64,000 bases of DNA from Nocardia caishijiensis NBRC 108228 (lineage in GTDB: Bacteria; Actinomycetota; Actinomycetes; Mycobacteriales; Mycobacteriaceae), in NCBI RefSeq assembly GCF_001612825.1, contig NZ_BDBE01000038.1, positions 186,001 through 250,000 of the forward strand. Direction: 5' to 3'. Shown here piece by piece: positions 16,106 to 25,007 of the stretch. The position numbers and the translations under genes are program-made. The notes beneath the pieces are model-generated. The model worked only from the letters and a program-made list of their open reading frames with translations. It was not told the origin of the DNA and did no database searches. How positions within the stretch are numbered: position 1 is the stretch's first letter; the number at the start of each line of letters is the position of its first letter.

Positions 16106-17905
16106 GTGGGGGACACCGAAACAGTGGTGCGCGAGGGAGCGTTGCCGACGCTCGCCCGTGACCTCGGCCGGACAGCACGATTCCAGGCGCTGGCGGCGGC
16201 TGTCGGTGCGGGCATCCTGGTCGGCGCTGTCGGCCTCGGCCTCTACGGCTGGTTCGGTACCAGGTCGGTCCCGGCGGGCGCCGAAGTCGGAATCTTCGCG
16301 GTCCTCGCCAGTCTGCTCGGCGGACTGGTGCTCGCGATCGCCGTCGGGGCGTGGTTCACCGGTCGTGCACGGACGGTCGACCTGTGGAGCACGCATCATC
16401 GCTGGGAACTCGGTGCCACCGCGGCCGTCGTGCTCGCGCTCGTCGTCCTCGGCGCGATGTCGTGGAGCAAGCATCTTCCGAGCCGCTACACCACCCTGCG
16501 CGCCGAGTGGCCGTATTTCGCGCAGCTCACCACCGCTGTCGGCGCGACCGTGTCGGTCGCCGTGGGCTCGATCCTGGTGTTGCCGCTCATTTTTCACATG
16601 GGTGTCGCCCGTACGATCGGTCGACGGACCTCGACGGCGGCGGTGGTCGTCGGCCTCGTTGTCGCCGCTGCGGCGGGTGTCCTGGCAGTGCGCGCCGGGG
16701 ACGACAGCGTCAACGTCGACCATCGCACCGTCCCCCACACTCGGATCCCCGCCACAGCGGACAGATTCGGCACCGAGGCCTTTCGGCTGCGGCTGCCACC
16801 GCTGAACAATCGGCCGGAGGCCACCGGCCGTGCCGTCATCCCGGCGGGCACCGGCTTCCTCGTCATCGGCATCGAGGGCCTCCGTGCCTACGACGGCGCG
16901 ACCGGCGAACCACGCTGGCACTATGTGCGTCGCCCACAATCCGGTACTCGCACACTGCGACTCGACCGCGATTCGGTCTTCACCTCCGCCGACGGGGCCG
17001 TCGTGACGACCCGCTGGTCCGGCCCGAGCGGTTTCGAGCGCATCACCACCTTCGACGCCGTCACCGGGCACCTGCTGTGGACCTCCGCCGACGACACCGA
17101 TTTCACGTCCGACGATCCCGAACAGTCCGCCCGCCTCGTGGCGGCTCCCGCGGCGGAGACGTTGATCGTGGAGACCGATTCCGACGTCAAAGGTTACGAC
17201 CCACGCACGGCGTCGCGGCGGTGGCTGACACCGATCACCGACGGCGACTGCCGTCCGACGAGAATCGGCACGGTGGCCAGCGAGAATGCCGTGTATCGCC
17301 TGCTGCGGTGCGGTGATTCGACATGGCGGGTCGTGGCGATCGACACCGGCACCGGCCACGTGGTCGGCCACCGAGACCTACCGCGTACCCGATCCCACGA
17401 GCCGAGACTCACGCTGTTGCACAACACCGTGCTCATCGACCTGTGGTCCCCTGACCACGACACGCATCTACTTCTCACCGAACCCGACCAGCTCGCCACC
17501 ACCCCGATCCGAACCTCGGGCGGCCCGTTCGCGGCGGCCGTCGACGGCTCCGACATCCTCGTCGGACGTTTCGACCCGACGACTCGCCGCTTCCATGTCG
17601 ACTCGACCACCGTCGACAACTCCACGACGACGCCTGTCCCCACCATGGCACCGAGCGACCCGAACAACGGCACCGTCCAGATCCTCACCGACGAAATCCT
17701 CAGCCTGGAATACCACACCTCGCTCCGACTCTCCCGCTGGCCACGCCGAAACCCGGCCTCGCCCACCGTTCTCCCGATCGAGAGCACCTGCCGCCCCGAA
17801 GCAACCCAACCGACCCTCCTCCCCGCCCCCTCATCGATCCTGGTGATCTGCCAGAACAACGAGGAAATCGGCGACGCGACCCTCGACATCATCGGCTACC
17901 ACTGA
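16106..17905 (+). CDS. Membrane protein with extracytoplasmic PQQ-like beta-propeller domain
   Basis: 599 aa from GTG 16106, with GGGAGGGG upstream. Residues 22–195 contain about five hydrophobic helices (FQALAAAVGAGILVGAVGLG, VGIFAVLASLLGGLVLAIAV, ATAAVVLALVVLGAM, AVGATVSVAVGSILVLPLIF, TAAVVVGLVVAAAAGVLAV). From about 240 on, repeated strands such as LRAYDGATGEPRWHY, FDAVTGHLLW, VKGYDPRTASRRW and VAIDTGTGHVVG are PQQ-like propeller blades. Function is unknown; such proteins bind ligands or help assemble envelope complexes. It follows the repeat protein after a 62-bp gap. Confidence 0.8.
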   Translation: MGDTETVVREGALPTLARDLGRTARFQALAAAVGAGILVGAVGLGLYGWFGTRSVPAGAEVGIFAVLASLLGGLVLAIAVGAWFTGRARTVDLWSTHHRWELGATAAVVLALVVLGAMSWSKHLPSRYTTLRAEWPYFAQLTTAVGATVSVAVGSILVLPLIFHMGVARTIGRRTSTAAVVVGLVVAAAAGVLAVRAGDDSVNVDHRTVPHTRIPATADRFGTEAFRLRLPPLNNRPEATGRAVIPAGTGFLVIGIEGLRAYDGATGEPRWHYVRRPQSGTRTLRLDRDSVFTSADGAVVTTRWSGPSGFERITTFDAVTGHLLWTSADDTDFTSDDPEQSARLVAAPAAETLIVETDSDVKGYDPRTASRRWLTPITDGDCRPTRIGTVASENAVYRLLRCGDSTWRVVAIDTGTGHVVGHRDLPRTRSHEPRLTLLHNTVLIDLWSPDHDTHLLLTEPDQLATTPIRTSGGPFAAAVDGSDILVGRFDPTTRRFHVDSTTVDNSTTTPVPTMAPSDPNNGTVQILTDEILSLEYHTSLRLSRWPRRNPASPTVLPIESTCRPEATQPTLLPAPSSILVICQNNEEIGDATLDIIGYH

Positions 17906-17917
17906 TCCCGCCGGGCG

Positions 17918-18514
17918 TCATCGGCGACTGCACAACCGCACACAGATCGCCACGATCATCGGGGCGACCAGAAAGCCCGCGACGAAGACGACACCGCTCG
18001 CGACCGCCCATCCCGGTCCCGGGTCGTCGCGGTGGACGAACGTCAACAGCGACGCGGGAAGACCCGGCCACACACCGCAGGCCACCGCCGTGACCAGCCC
18101 ATCCCGGATCTTGCCGTCGACCAATTCCCGTGCGGCCAGCGCACACACCGTCACCGCGTAACCGGCGACGAGCACCGCCCCGACCGAAACGCCGAACCAG
18201 GAATCGGGTGGCGTCGGTTCGTCTGCCAGAAACAGCCCGGCGAAGATGTACTGATACAAATTCCCCCACACCACCGCACTGACAACCCACGCCATCGGCA
18301 CCACCATCGACACCGCGGCAACCCCGATGCGTAGCCCGTTGCCCAGCAGATCATCTCGTGCGGCGAGCAGCCCTATCCCATGCCGCGACGCCCGCACGAT
18401 GCCAGCGCCGAGCGCCACCCAGCTGAGCAGCCCCGCACCGAACACGACCCATGGCTGATCGCTGAACAACTCCTGGATCAGACTCCAGGCATCAGGCGCA
18501 GTCGAAGAGAACAC
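17918..18514 (-). CDS. Multi-pass membrane protein, unknown function
   Basis: 198 aa with about five transmembrane helices (WVVFGAGLLSWVALGAGIV, IGVAAVSMVVPMAWVVSAVV, VSVGAVLVAGYAVTVCALA, LVTAVACGVWPGLPASLL, VASGVVFVAGFLVAPMIVAI) and short loops. No transport or enzyme signature seen. It converges on the propeller gene, with only 12 bp between the stops, and its start lies about 190 bp from the iteron promoter of the next operon. Confidence 0.75.
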   Translation of the reverse strand: MFSSTAPDAWSLIQELFSDQPWVVFGAGLLSWVALGAGIVRASRHGIGLLAARDDLLGNGLRIGVAAVSMVVPMAWVVSAVVWGNLYQYIFAGLFLADEPTPPDSWFGVSVGAVLVAGYAVTVCALAARELVDGKIRDGLVTAVACGVWPGLPASLLTFVHRDDPGPGWAVASGVVFVAGFLVAPMIVAICVRLCSRR

Positions 18515-18654
18515 ACCTGTAGCGATGCCTTTCGACCGTCCTCGGGTTCACCATGATCGTCGCCGTCGCCACACTGTTCGCGCACACCCACCGGCTGATC
18601 GTCCGACCCGGCCGTGGTCTGCGAGTACCTCCCGACAGCAACGTCGTCGCTATT

Positions 18655-18695
18655 ACTGGAAAATACTGGACATCACTGGAAGTTCCACATACTCT
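18655..18695 (+). promoter_or_regulatory. Leaderless promoter with three 10-bp-spaced ACTGGA iterons
   Basis: ACTGGA occurs at 18655, 18665 and 18675, exactly 10 bp apart. TGGACA at 18667–18672 fits a −35 element. Seventeen bases later TACTCT (18690–18695) fits a −10, which places transcription start at about 18702, the A of the first ATG of the next gene. No Shine–Dalgarno sequence precedes that ATG, so a leaderless mRNA is predicted. The iterons cover the −35 region and should bind a regulator on one face of the helix. Confidence 0.65.
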
Positions 18696-18701
18696 CGCCC
18701 C

Positions 18702-19478
18702 ATGTCAGAAGCTGCGGAGCAGCTGGAAGCCCGCATCAACGAGCTGCGCGCGGCAGTTCGACGCGCCGTCGCCACCGGTGACCGCTCGGCTGCCCGCCAG
18801 TTGCGCAACGCCTTGCGCGCGGTCGAAACCGAATGGGACGAGGCCGTTCTCGGTCCCGGCGAAGCACCCGCCCCCGACCCGAACGTCCCGGTACGCGAGC
18901 ACGTGCACCGCGCACTCACCCTCCTCGGCGCGCCCTCGGCACCGAAACTGGTGATGCAGGTCCACACCGCGTTCTTCTCCGGCGACCTAGCCCCCGCACG
19001 GCTGACGAGCTTGCGTCGCGACGAGGAACGGTCGTTCCGCGCCGCCCCTTTCGCCCGTCCGTACTACCTCTGCGCGGCACTCACCACCGACCTCCTCGCT
19101 CCGGCCCGAGGACTTCTCGCCCTGAGCAGCTGGACACTGCCCCACCGCATGATCGGACCGCTGAGTCCCCGGGTGAACCTGCTGACCTCGGCGGTCCGCC
19201 TGGCCGACCACGTCCGAGGCCAGCCGGACATCTCCCCGGACGGCATCCGCTTGATGTGGCGCCTGGCCAACTCCATCCCCGGCGTAACAGGCACCCCCGA
19301 CTCGATCGATGCCGAGGACGTGAAGGCCGCCGCGCAGCGAGAACTGGCGGTCCATGAAGAAGACGACGCTTTCCAGCGGCAGCAGGCCGCGACCAGGGCG
19401 GCACAGCAGCTCGATCAGCCCGCCCAACTGTTCGGCACCCGGCTGAGCCTGGCCGCCTCACGAAAAGAGATGGGATGA
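18702..19478 (+). CDS. Predicted winged-helix/coiled-coil protein, first gene of helicase–nuclease operon
   Basis: 258 aa from ATG 18702 (leaderless, see promoter). Residues 1–50 are a charged amphipathic helix, probably a coiled coil (AAEQLEARINELRAAVRRAV). Residues about 65–150 (VREHVHRALTLLGAPSAPKL, LTSLRRDEERSF, RPYYLCAAL) look like a winged helix-turn-helix domain. The C-terminus is helical, with a Gln/Ala-rich coil. Its position right behind the ACTGGA iterons makes it a candidate autoregulator, but it could equally be a structural subunit of the system. Its stop overlaps the nuclease gene start by four bases. I know the type only as an uncharacterised actinobacterial protein. Confidence 0.72.
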   Translation: MSEAAEQLEARINELRAAVRRAVATGDRSAARQLRNALRAVETEWDEAVLGPGEAPAPDPNVPVREHVHRALTLLGAPSAPKLVMQVHTAFFSGDLAPARLTSLRRDEERSFRAAPFARPYYLCAALTTDLLAPARGLLALSSWTLPHRMIGPLSPRVNLLTSAVRLADHVRGQPDISPDGIRLMWRLANSIPGVTGTPDSIDAEDVKAAAQRELAVHEEDDAFQRQQAATRAAQQLDQPAQLFGTRLSLAASRKEMG

Positions 19479-20560
19479 AGGAACTTTCGGCCCGCCTGCA
19501 GGAGCTGCGCGGTGGCGCCCCGTCGATCCGCCACAATGCCAGGACCATCGCCGCGCTCACCGCGAACCCCGGTTGCGCCCGGCGCGCGCTCCTCGATGCC
19601 GCCGCTGTCGACAAGGCCGTTGTCGCCCGGGAACTCGGTCATCCGCCCCAGTACGGTCAGTCGTCATTCGCCATCACGCGCGGCAACGCCTTCGAGTCGA
19701 TGGTCAAGGCGAACGGTTGCGCCGATCTGCTCGCGCTGCTGCGTGATGTCCTCGGCCTGACCATCCCCGAAGTGGCATATCACAACCTCGAGGCGGTCGG
19801 CGAGAACAACGGAAACGCGGTGCGCTATCAGCGCACTCGGCAACTACTCGGGCAGGCGCTCGACACCGGCGAGGGCACCCTGTTCGACCACCCGATGCTG
19901 CGCCTGGACATCGCCGGTGCGCTCGCCTATCTGGAGCCGGATCTGGTCGCCCTCCAGATCGAGGGCAAGTTCCACATCGTCGAGATCAAGTCGTTCCCCA
20001 TGATCGACGGTCAGGCCGACCCCGCACAGGTCGCGGCCGCGGCCCGGCAGTCCGCGGTGTACGTGATCGCGTTGCGGCGCCTGCTCGAGGATCTGGGTGC
20101 CGACCCCGAGAAGCTGGTCTCCCACAACGCGATCCTGGTGTGCACCAAGGACTTCTCGAACCGTCCCACCGCGTCATTCGTCGATCTGCGCAACCAGCTG
20201 TCCGTCGTCTCCCGCCAGTTGTCGCGCCTGACATCGATCGAGTCCCTGGTCGACCTGGTGCCTCCCGGAGCGACGTTCGAGCCCGGCCCGCGATTGGACG
20301 AGGTGATCTCCGCGATCCCCGCCCGCTTCGCCCCCGAATGCATCTCCACCTGCGAACTCGGTTTCCTCTGCCGTTCGCAGGCCCGTGCCTGCGGCTCCGT
20401 GGACGCCCTCGGTCGCGGCGTCCGCGACGAACTCGGCGGCCTGCACGACATCGACGACGTCCTCGCGCTCGCCCGTGGTTCGCGCGCGCCGACCCAGGAC
20501 CAGGCAGACATCGCCGAACTGCTGCGCACCGCACACCGCCTGCGTCAGGAGATCGCGTGA
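19475..20560 (+). CDS. Cas4-like PD-(D/E)XK nuclease with Fe-S cysteines
   Basis: 361 aa from ATG 19475. RecB/Cas4-family motifs occur in order: an N-terminal Cys34 (NPGCARRALLD), motif I RGNAFE (Glu74), motif II with Asp156 (EPDLVAL), motif III EIK (Glu170, Lys172), and the Q-x3-Y motif (Gln192, Tyr196). The C-terminus has Cys289, Cys293, Cys299 and Cys306 (CISTCELGFLC, then RAC). One N-terminal plus three C-terminal Cys is the arrangement that holds a 4Fe-4S cluster in Cas4 and AddB. A DNA exonuclease or flap nuclease activity is inferred. No cas1/cas2 genes or CRISPR repeats are nearby, so it is not a CRISPR adaptation gene. Overlaps both neighbours by 4 bp. Confidence 0.82.
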   Translation: MKELSARLQELRGGAPSIRHNARTIAALTANPGCARRALLDAAAVDKAVVARELGHPPQYGQSSFAITRGNAFESMVKANGCADLLALLRDVLGLTIPEVAYHNLEAVGENNGNAVRYQRTRQLLGQALDTGEGTLFDHPMLRLDIAGALAYLEPDLVALQIEGKFHIVEIKSFPMIDGQADPAQVAAAARQSAVYVIALRRLLEDLGADPEKLVSHNAILVCTKDFSNRPTASFVDLRNQLSVVSRQLSRLTSIESLVDLVPPGATFEPGPRLDEVISAIPARFAPECISTCELGFLCRSQARACGSVDALGRGVRDELGGLHDIDDVLALARGSRAPTQDQADIAELLRTAHRLRQEIA

Positions 20561-22020
20561 GCGTGCTGTCGGCCCTCGCCAAAGTCGAGGCGGTCGACGC
20601 GGGCCGCGCTGTCCGAACCGCGACCGTCCGACACTGTCACCTCGCCGAACAGCCCCTCGTCGTCATCCCCCTGCATCTCGCGGGCGAGGCGGCCGCCCCG
20701 CTGGCAGTGCTCGTCGGCACCGACCCCGACAATCCCCGGCTCCTCGTCGTCCCGCAGCCCCGCGACCGCGTCCTGCGCCTGCGATTCGCCGAGCAACTGG
20801 CCGAAATCCTGCTGCCCCACATTGACAGGTACGCCGACGACACCGAACCCGTCGTGATCGACAAGAAGACCAACGAGACGATCGACCGCTGTGTCGACGC
20901 CCCGCAGATCTGGGTGCCCAACCAGGCCGCCGTCACGTTCTTGAAGCTCCTGGGCCGGTCCCTGCGTTTCCGCCGCACCGAAGGCGAGGACGCGGTCGCC
21001 CCGGCGATCCCGCTGGTCGGCCGGTGGCTCACCTGGTTCTGCGACCGCGCCGAACACCCAGGCTCGACCGCGCTGGCAGCCCTCACCACACAGTTGTGCA
21101 CGCACTGGACCACCGGGCAATCCGCGCTAGAGGACGCCAACCTCACCGCCCTCCTGGGCTGGATCGCCCCGCCCGACAACCTCACCGGCCCCCAAGCCGC
21201 CGCCCGCGCCGAGGACCCGACCATCTGTCCACCGGCCGGTCCGGCCACCGACCCCGGCTTCGACAATGTCGTTCTCGCCCCGCTCATCAACGCCTACGAC
21301 ACCGTCGCCGACGACATCGCCCGCACCCGCGCCGTCCAGCGCCTCGAACAGGCACTGCGCACCCAGCTGGAACCCACGTGGCAGCTGATGTGGCAAGGCA
21401 TCTCGCTCCTGCGCGCCCTCCCCGAGGGCGCGAGCGTGCCCGCCCGCTGGGCCGAGGACGTGCGCTCCTTCTCCTACTACACCGAGATCGCCGAAACCCA
21501 GGCCCAGTCGCGGCGCGATTCCCCCACTTCCGCCGTCCGGCGCCTGCTCGCCCGCGAACAGGCACTCGAACGGCTCACCGCCGCAATGGCTTACGACGAC
21601 CCGTACGTGATGATCGAACGCCGACTGGGTGGCGAGGCCTGCCTCGCCACCGTCATCGACTCCGAGCCAGCCCGAATCACGCTGAGCGACAAGGGCAAAA
21701 ACGTTCTACGCCCCTTGCTCCGCGTCACGACCACCGACCCCTTCACACCGACCGTCGGCGAATCGCTGCACAACGCCGCCGTCAAGAACCAACAGGCCAA
21801 GGTGCTCGAGGTCGACGACGACACGATCGTCCTGGAACTCAGCGGCGGAATGGGCCGCAGCACAAAGGTTCCCGCCGAAGGCACCGTGAACGTCGAAGGC
21901 GACCGCATCGTCCTGGCCCGCTTCGGCCCCAACGGCAATTTCCGCGCCGCCACCCTCCCGCCCCCGGAGGAAACTCCCTGGACCCACGGCGGCCCACCGG
22001 AAACCGACGAGGAGAACTGA
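20557..22020 (+). CDS. Unknown middle component of helicase–nuclease operon
   Basis: 487 aa from GTG 20557, overlapping the nuclease stop. No transmembrane helix, signal or known catalytic motif. The N-terminal half is beta-rich (PLVVIPLHLAGEAAAPLAVL, PRLLVVPQPRDRVL), the middle helical (VTFLKLLGRSLRF, LTWFCDRAEHPG). The C-terminal 120 residues are again beta-rich and may form OB- or SH3-like barrels (GEACLATVIDSEPARITL, VLEVDDDTIVLELSGGM, GDRIVLARFG). A DNA-binding or bridging subunit between nuclease and helicase is a guess from position only. Confidence 0.7.
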   Translation: MSVLSALAKVEAVDAGRAVRTATVRHCHLAEQPLVVIPLHLAGEAAAPLAVLVGTDPDNPRLLVVPQPRDRVLRLRFAEQLAEILLPHIDRYADDTEPVVIDKKTNETIDRCVDAPQIWVPNQAAVTFLKLLGRSLRFRRTEGEDAVAPAIPLVGRWLTWFCDRAEHPGSTALAALTTQLCTHWTTGQSALEDANLTALLGWIAPPDNLTGPQAAARAEDPTICPPAGPATDPGFDNVVLAPLINAYDTVADDIARTRAVQRLEQALRTQLEPTWQLMWQGISLLRALPEGASVPARWAEDVRSFSYYTEIAETQAQSRRDSPTSAVRRLLAREQALERLTAAMAYDDPYVMIERRLGGEACLATVIDSEPARITLSDKGKNVLRPLLRVTTTDPFTPTVGESLHNAAVKNQQAKVLEVDDDTIVLELSGGMGRSTKVPAEGTVNVEGDRIVLARFGPNGNFRAATLPPPEETPWTHGGPPETDEEN

Positions 22021-23327
22021 TGTCCGCCGCACACGCCGCTGATACCACCGTCAGCAACATCCTCACCGACCTGGCCGACGCCTCCCACAAGGCGATCGTC
22101 GTCGACTCACCGCCCGGCGCAGGCAAATCCACACTCGTCGTGAAAGCCGCCGGTCAGCTCGCCCGAGACGGCACCCAGCGCATGATCGTCGCCCAGACCA
22201 ACGAACAGGTCGACGACCTCATCGCCCGCCTGGCCGCCGCCCACCCCGACCTCCCCATCGGCCGCCTGTCCGCCCAGGACTACCGCCCCAGCGACCGCAT
22301 CGCCCTCCCGAACGTCCGCGCCGCCGCCAAGGTCGACGACCTCGCCGACCGCACCATCCTCATCGGCACCGCCGCCAAATGGGCCACCCTCACCGAGGGC
22401 ACCTGGGAACACGCCATCGTCGACGAGGCCTACCAGATGCGCTCCGAAATGCTCCTGCGCATCGCAGGCCGCTTCGACCGCGGCCTCTTCGTCGGCGACC
22501 CCGGCCAACTAGACCCCTTCGCCACCGTCGAATCCGACCGCTGGGCAGGCCTGGACTGGGACCCCACCCGCAGCGCAGTCCCCGTCATGCTCGCCAACAA
22601 CCGCGACCGCCACATCCCCATCCACCGCCTCCCCGTCTCCTGGCGCCTCCCCACCAGCGCCGCCGACGTCATCTCCGCCGCCTTCTACCCCTTCACCCCC
22701 TTCACCGCAGGCACCGACCCCGGCACCCGCCAACTCACCTACGTCACCCACGGCCTGCGCACCCCCGTAGACCGGTGCCTCGACGAAGCCGCCGACCACG
22801 GCTGGGCCCTCTACGAACTCCCCGCCCGCAACACCCTCCGCACCGACCGAGAAGCGGTGTCCGCCATCGCTTCTCTCGCTGTCCGCATCCTCGAACGAGG
22901 CGCCACCGCCACCTCCGAACAGGGCACCCACCCCGTCACCGCCGACCGCCTAGCCATCGGCACCGCCCACCGCGACCAAGCCGAAGCCATCCGCCTGGCC
23001 CTCCGAGGCACCCTCGCCGAACCGGTCACCGTCGACACCGCCAACCGCCTTCAGGGCCGCGAATACGACATCACCATCGTCCTCCACCCCCTCTCCGGCC
23101 GCCGCGACGCCAGCTCCTTCCACCTCGAAGCCGGACGGTTGTGCGTCCTGACATCCCGCCACCGCCACGCCTGCATCGTGGTCGCCCGAGCAGGGATCGC
23201 TGAGCTCCTGGACGCCTACCCGTCCACGGAACCAGTCCACCTGGGCGTCCCGGTCAAATTCCCCGACGGCTGGGAAGCCAACCAGTCCATCCTCAGCTAC
23301 CTCGAACCTCACCGAATCAGCATGTAG
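22020..23327 (+). CDS. SF1 helicase, DNA2/Upf1-like
   Basis: 435 aa from ATG 22020, which overlaps the previous stop by one base (TGATG). Walker A is SPPGAGKST (about residues 29–37), Walker B/motif II is VDEAYQM, motif III GDPGQLDPF, a SWRLP motif, and the C-terminal RecA domain ends with ANRLQGREYDITIVL (motif V) and LTSRHRHACIV (motif VI). This matches compact Upf1/DNA2-type SF1B helicases, without accessory domains. With the Cas4-like nuclease encoded two genes upstream it recreates the nuclease–helicase pairing of DNA2, split over two polypeptides. Last gene of the operon. Confidence 0.85.
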   Translation: MSAAHAADTTVSNILTDLADASHKAIVVDSPPGAGKSTLVVKAAGQLARDGTQRMIVAQTNEQVDDLIARLAAAHPDLPIGRLSAQDYRPSDRIALPNVRAAAKVDDLADRTILIGTAAKWATLTEGTWEHAIVDEAYQMRSEMLLRIAGRFDRGLFVGDPGQLDPFATVESDRWAGLDWDPTRSAVPVMLANNRDRHIPIHRLPVSWRLPTSAADVISAAFYPFTPFTAGTDPGTRQLTYVTHGLRTPVDRCLDEAADHGWALYELPARNTLRTDREAVSAIASLAVRILERGATATSEQGTHPVTADRLAIGTAHRDQAEAIRLALRGTLAEPVTVDTANRLQGREYDITIVLHPLSGRRDASSFHLEAGRLCVLTSRHRHACIVVARAGIAELLDAYPSTEPVHLGVPVKFPDGWEANQSILSYLEPHRISM

Positions 23328-23600
23328 GGCAGCACGTTCAAATCTCTGAATCACTAAAGCCGCCTGTCGACGACGGCCACCGCTCGACCGACAAGCCGTG
23401 TCTACTTTGCGCACCCGTCTTTATCCTGAGGCACAGCGACTTTCACCACCTCGGGACAGCTAGCAGGGTTCCGGCTAGCCCGGGCGGAAGCTCGATGCGC
23501 GATGGTCATCTCCGTGTCAGTGACTACGTGCGGAGCGGCGGACGAACGGATCTAGCGATAGCTCGCTCGTTCGGTCTCGCGACTGGTTACCCCACGCCGG

Positions 23601-25007
23601 TCATCGATTCCCAGCTCGGATCTGAGCGATCATCTCAGCCAACTGCCCCACCCTCGGATCATCCTCCCCATGCCAAGCAGCCAACTGCTCGTGCAACCGC
23701 CGCAATCGAGTCAACGCCGCACGCACCTGCCCGTTGTGCACCTGACAGTTCGCCATTTGCCGCTGGCAGAACATCACTTGGTCGTCGTACGGTCCCCGTT
23801 CGGCGGTGAGGTCGTCTATCAGTTCGCTGTAGTGAGCGATGGCCTGCTTGTAATCCCCTGCCTCCATGCACAGATCAGCCAACCGCACCCGAGCGTCGAC
23901 AACATCGGCATCACGCGCACCGAGTTGCGGCACTGCAACTTCGAGCACAGTGTTCAGCTGACCGATGGCCGGCACATACCGTGATTCGTCGGCGAGATCG
24001 CGCGCCTGCCGAACGGCCCGCTCGAGGTCGCCACGAGTGAAGTCCGACTCAGCCGGGGACTTCGGGGCACGATGATGGTGGGTAGCCGCCGTCCTCGTCG
24101 CTGCCGAAGCGCCGACCGCTGTGGCGTACAACCGAGTAGGACTGGTCGGATCGGGGTTTTCATGCAGCCCGTCCAAGGCGCCCACGTAACGCATCACCAC
24201 CGAGTACACGGCGGTCGCATCGGCCGGACGGTGCGTGTGATTTTTGGCGAGCATGCTCGTGATCAGTACGCCCAGTTCCTCTGGTACCTCACCGCGCGCG
24301 TGATGGACCACCGGCGGGTCCGCATTGATCTGGTTGATCATGGTGTCGATCTCCGAAGCGCCAAGCATGGCACGTACTCCGGTGAGAAGCTCGTACATGA
24401 CCAGCCCGAGTGAATACAGATCAGTCTGCGGCACAACCGTTTTCCCACGAACCTGCTCGGGCGCCATGTACTCGGGCGTCCCGATTCCCGATCCGGTTCT
24501 GGTCAGCCGGGTCTGGTTCGCATCCATCGCGACGGCGATTCCGAAGTCCAGCACCTTAACCGTCCCATCGGGACAGAGCATCAGATTCGACGGCTTGAGA
24601 TCGCGGTGAAAGATGCTGTGGTTGTGAGCTTCCGCGAGGACCGCGGCGGTTTGCGCGGCAATCGACGCGACCGCGCCGACGGGCAGGCTGCCACGCTTGG
24701 CCAGAACGCTGTCGAGCGTGATCCCCTCGATGTATTCCATGATCAGGAACGGCTGCTCCGGGGGACCGGCGTCGATGCCCGCGTCGAAGACGGTTGGCAT
24801 CCCGGGATGACTCATACGCGCCATCAATTCGGCTTCCCTGACGAACCGCCGCTCCCACTCTTCGCTGTCAGCCAGGCCCGGATGGATGAACTTCACTGCG
24901 ATCCGTCGTTTGAGCTGCCTGTCAAACCCTCGATAAACCTGCCCCATTCCGCCTCGACCGATGATTTCGATCAGTTCGTATCGCCCAGCGACGATGCGGG
25001 GCGTCAT
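23601..25007 (-). CDS. Soluble PknB-type Ser/Thr protein kinase with TPR-like C-terminus
   Basis: 468 aa from ATG 25007. All Hanks-kinase motifs are present: the glycine loop GRGGMGQVY, Lys39 (AVKFI), HRDLKPSN (Asp136), DFG (154–156), GTPEYMAPE, and DLYSLGLVMYELLTG. There is no transmembrane helix, unlike sensor kinases such as PknB. After a linker (about 305–330), residues 335–468 form helical pairs resembling tetratricopeptide repeats (YVPAIGQLNTVLEVAV, DYKQAIAHYSELIDDL, GQVRAALTRLRRLHEQL). It overlaps the upstream specificity-like gene (ATGA), so the two are translationally coupled. Kinase–methylase associations occur in phage-defence loci, which suggests but does not prove such a role. 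Confidence 0.92.
   Translation of the reverse strand: MTPRIVAGRYELIEIIGRGGMGQVYRGFDRQLKRRIAVKFIHPGLADSEEWERRFVREAELMARMSHPGMPTVFDAGIDAGPPEQPFLIMEYIEGITLDSVLAKRGSLPVGAVASIAAQTAAVLAEAHNHSIFHRDLKPSNLMLCPDGTVKVLDFGIAVAMDANQTRLTRTGSGIGTPEYMAPEQVRGKTVVPQTDLYSLGLVMYELLTGVRAMLGASEIDTMINQINADPPVVHHARGEVPEELGVLITSMLAKNHTHRPADATAVYSVVMRYVGALDGLHENPDPTSPTRLYATAVGASAATRTAATHHHRAPKSPAESDFTRGDLERAVRQARDLADESRYVPAIGQLNTVLEVAVPQLGARDADVVDARVRLADLCMEAGDYKQAIAHYSELIDDLTAERGPYDDQVMFCQRQMANCQVHNGQVRAALTRLRRLHEQLAAWHGEDDPRVGQLAEMIAQIRAGNR

Noticed and set aside
14421..17371. Long minus-strand frames opposite the 43-residue repeat and propeller genes
   Set aside because: Gly/Glu-, Arg- and Ser-rich products without any recognisable domain; the plus-strand frames encode clear repeats and membrane helices.
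18655..18680. CRISPR array (three ACTGGA repeats)
   Set aside because: Repeats are 6 bp with 4-bp spacing, far too short for CRISPR; better explained as operator iterons. The Cas4-like gene has no cas1/cas2 neighbours.
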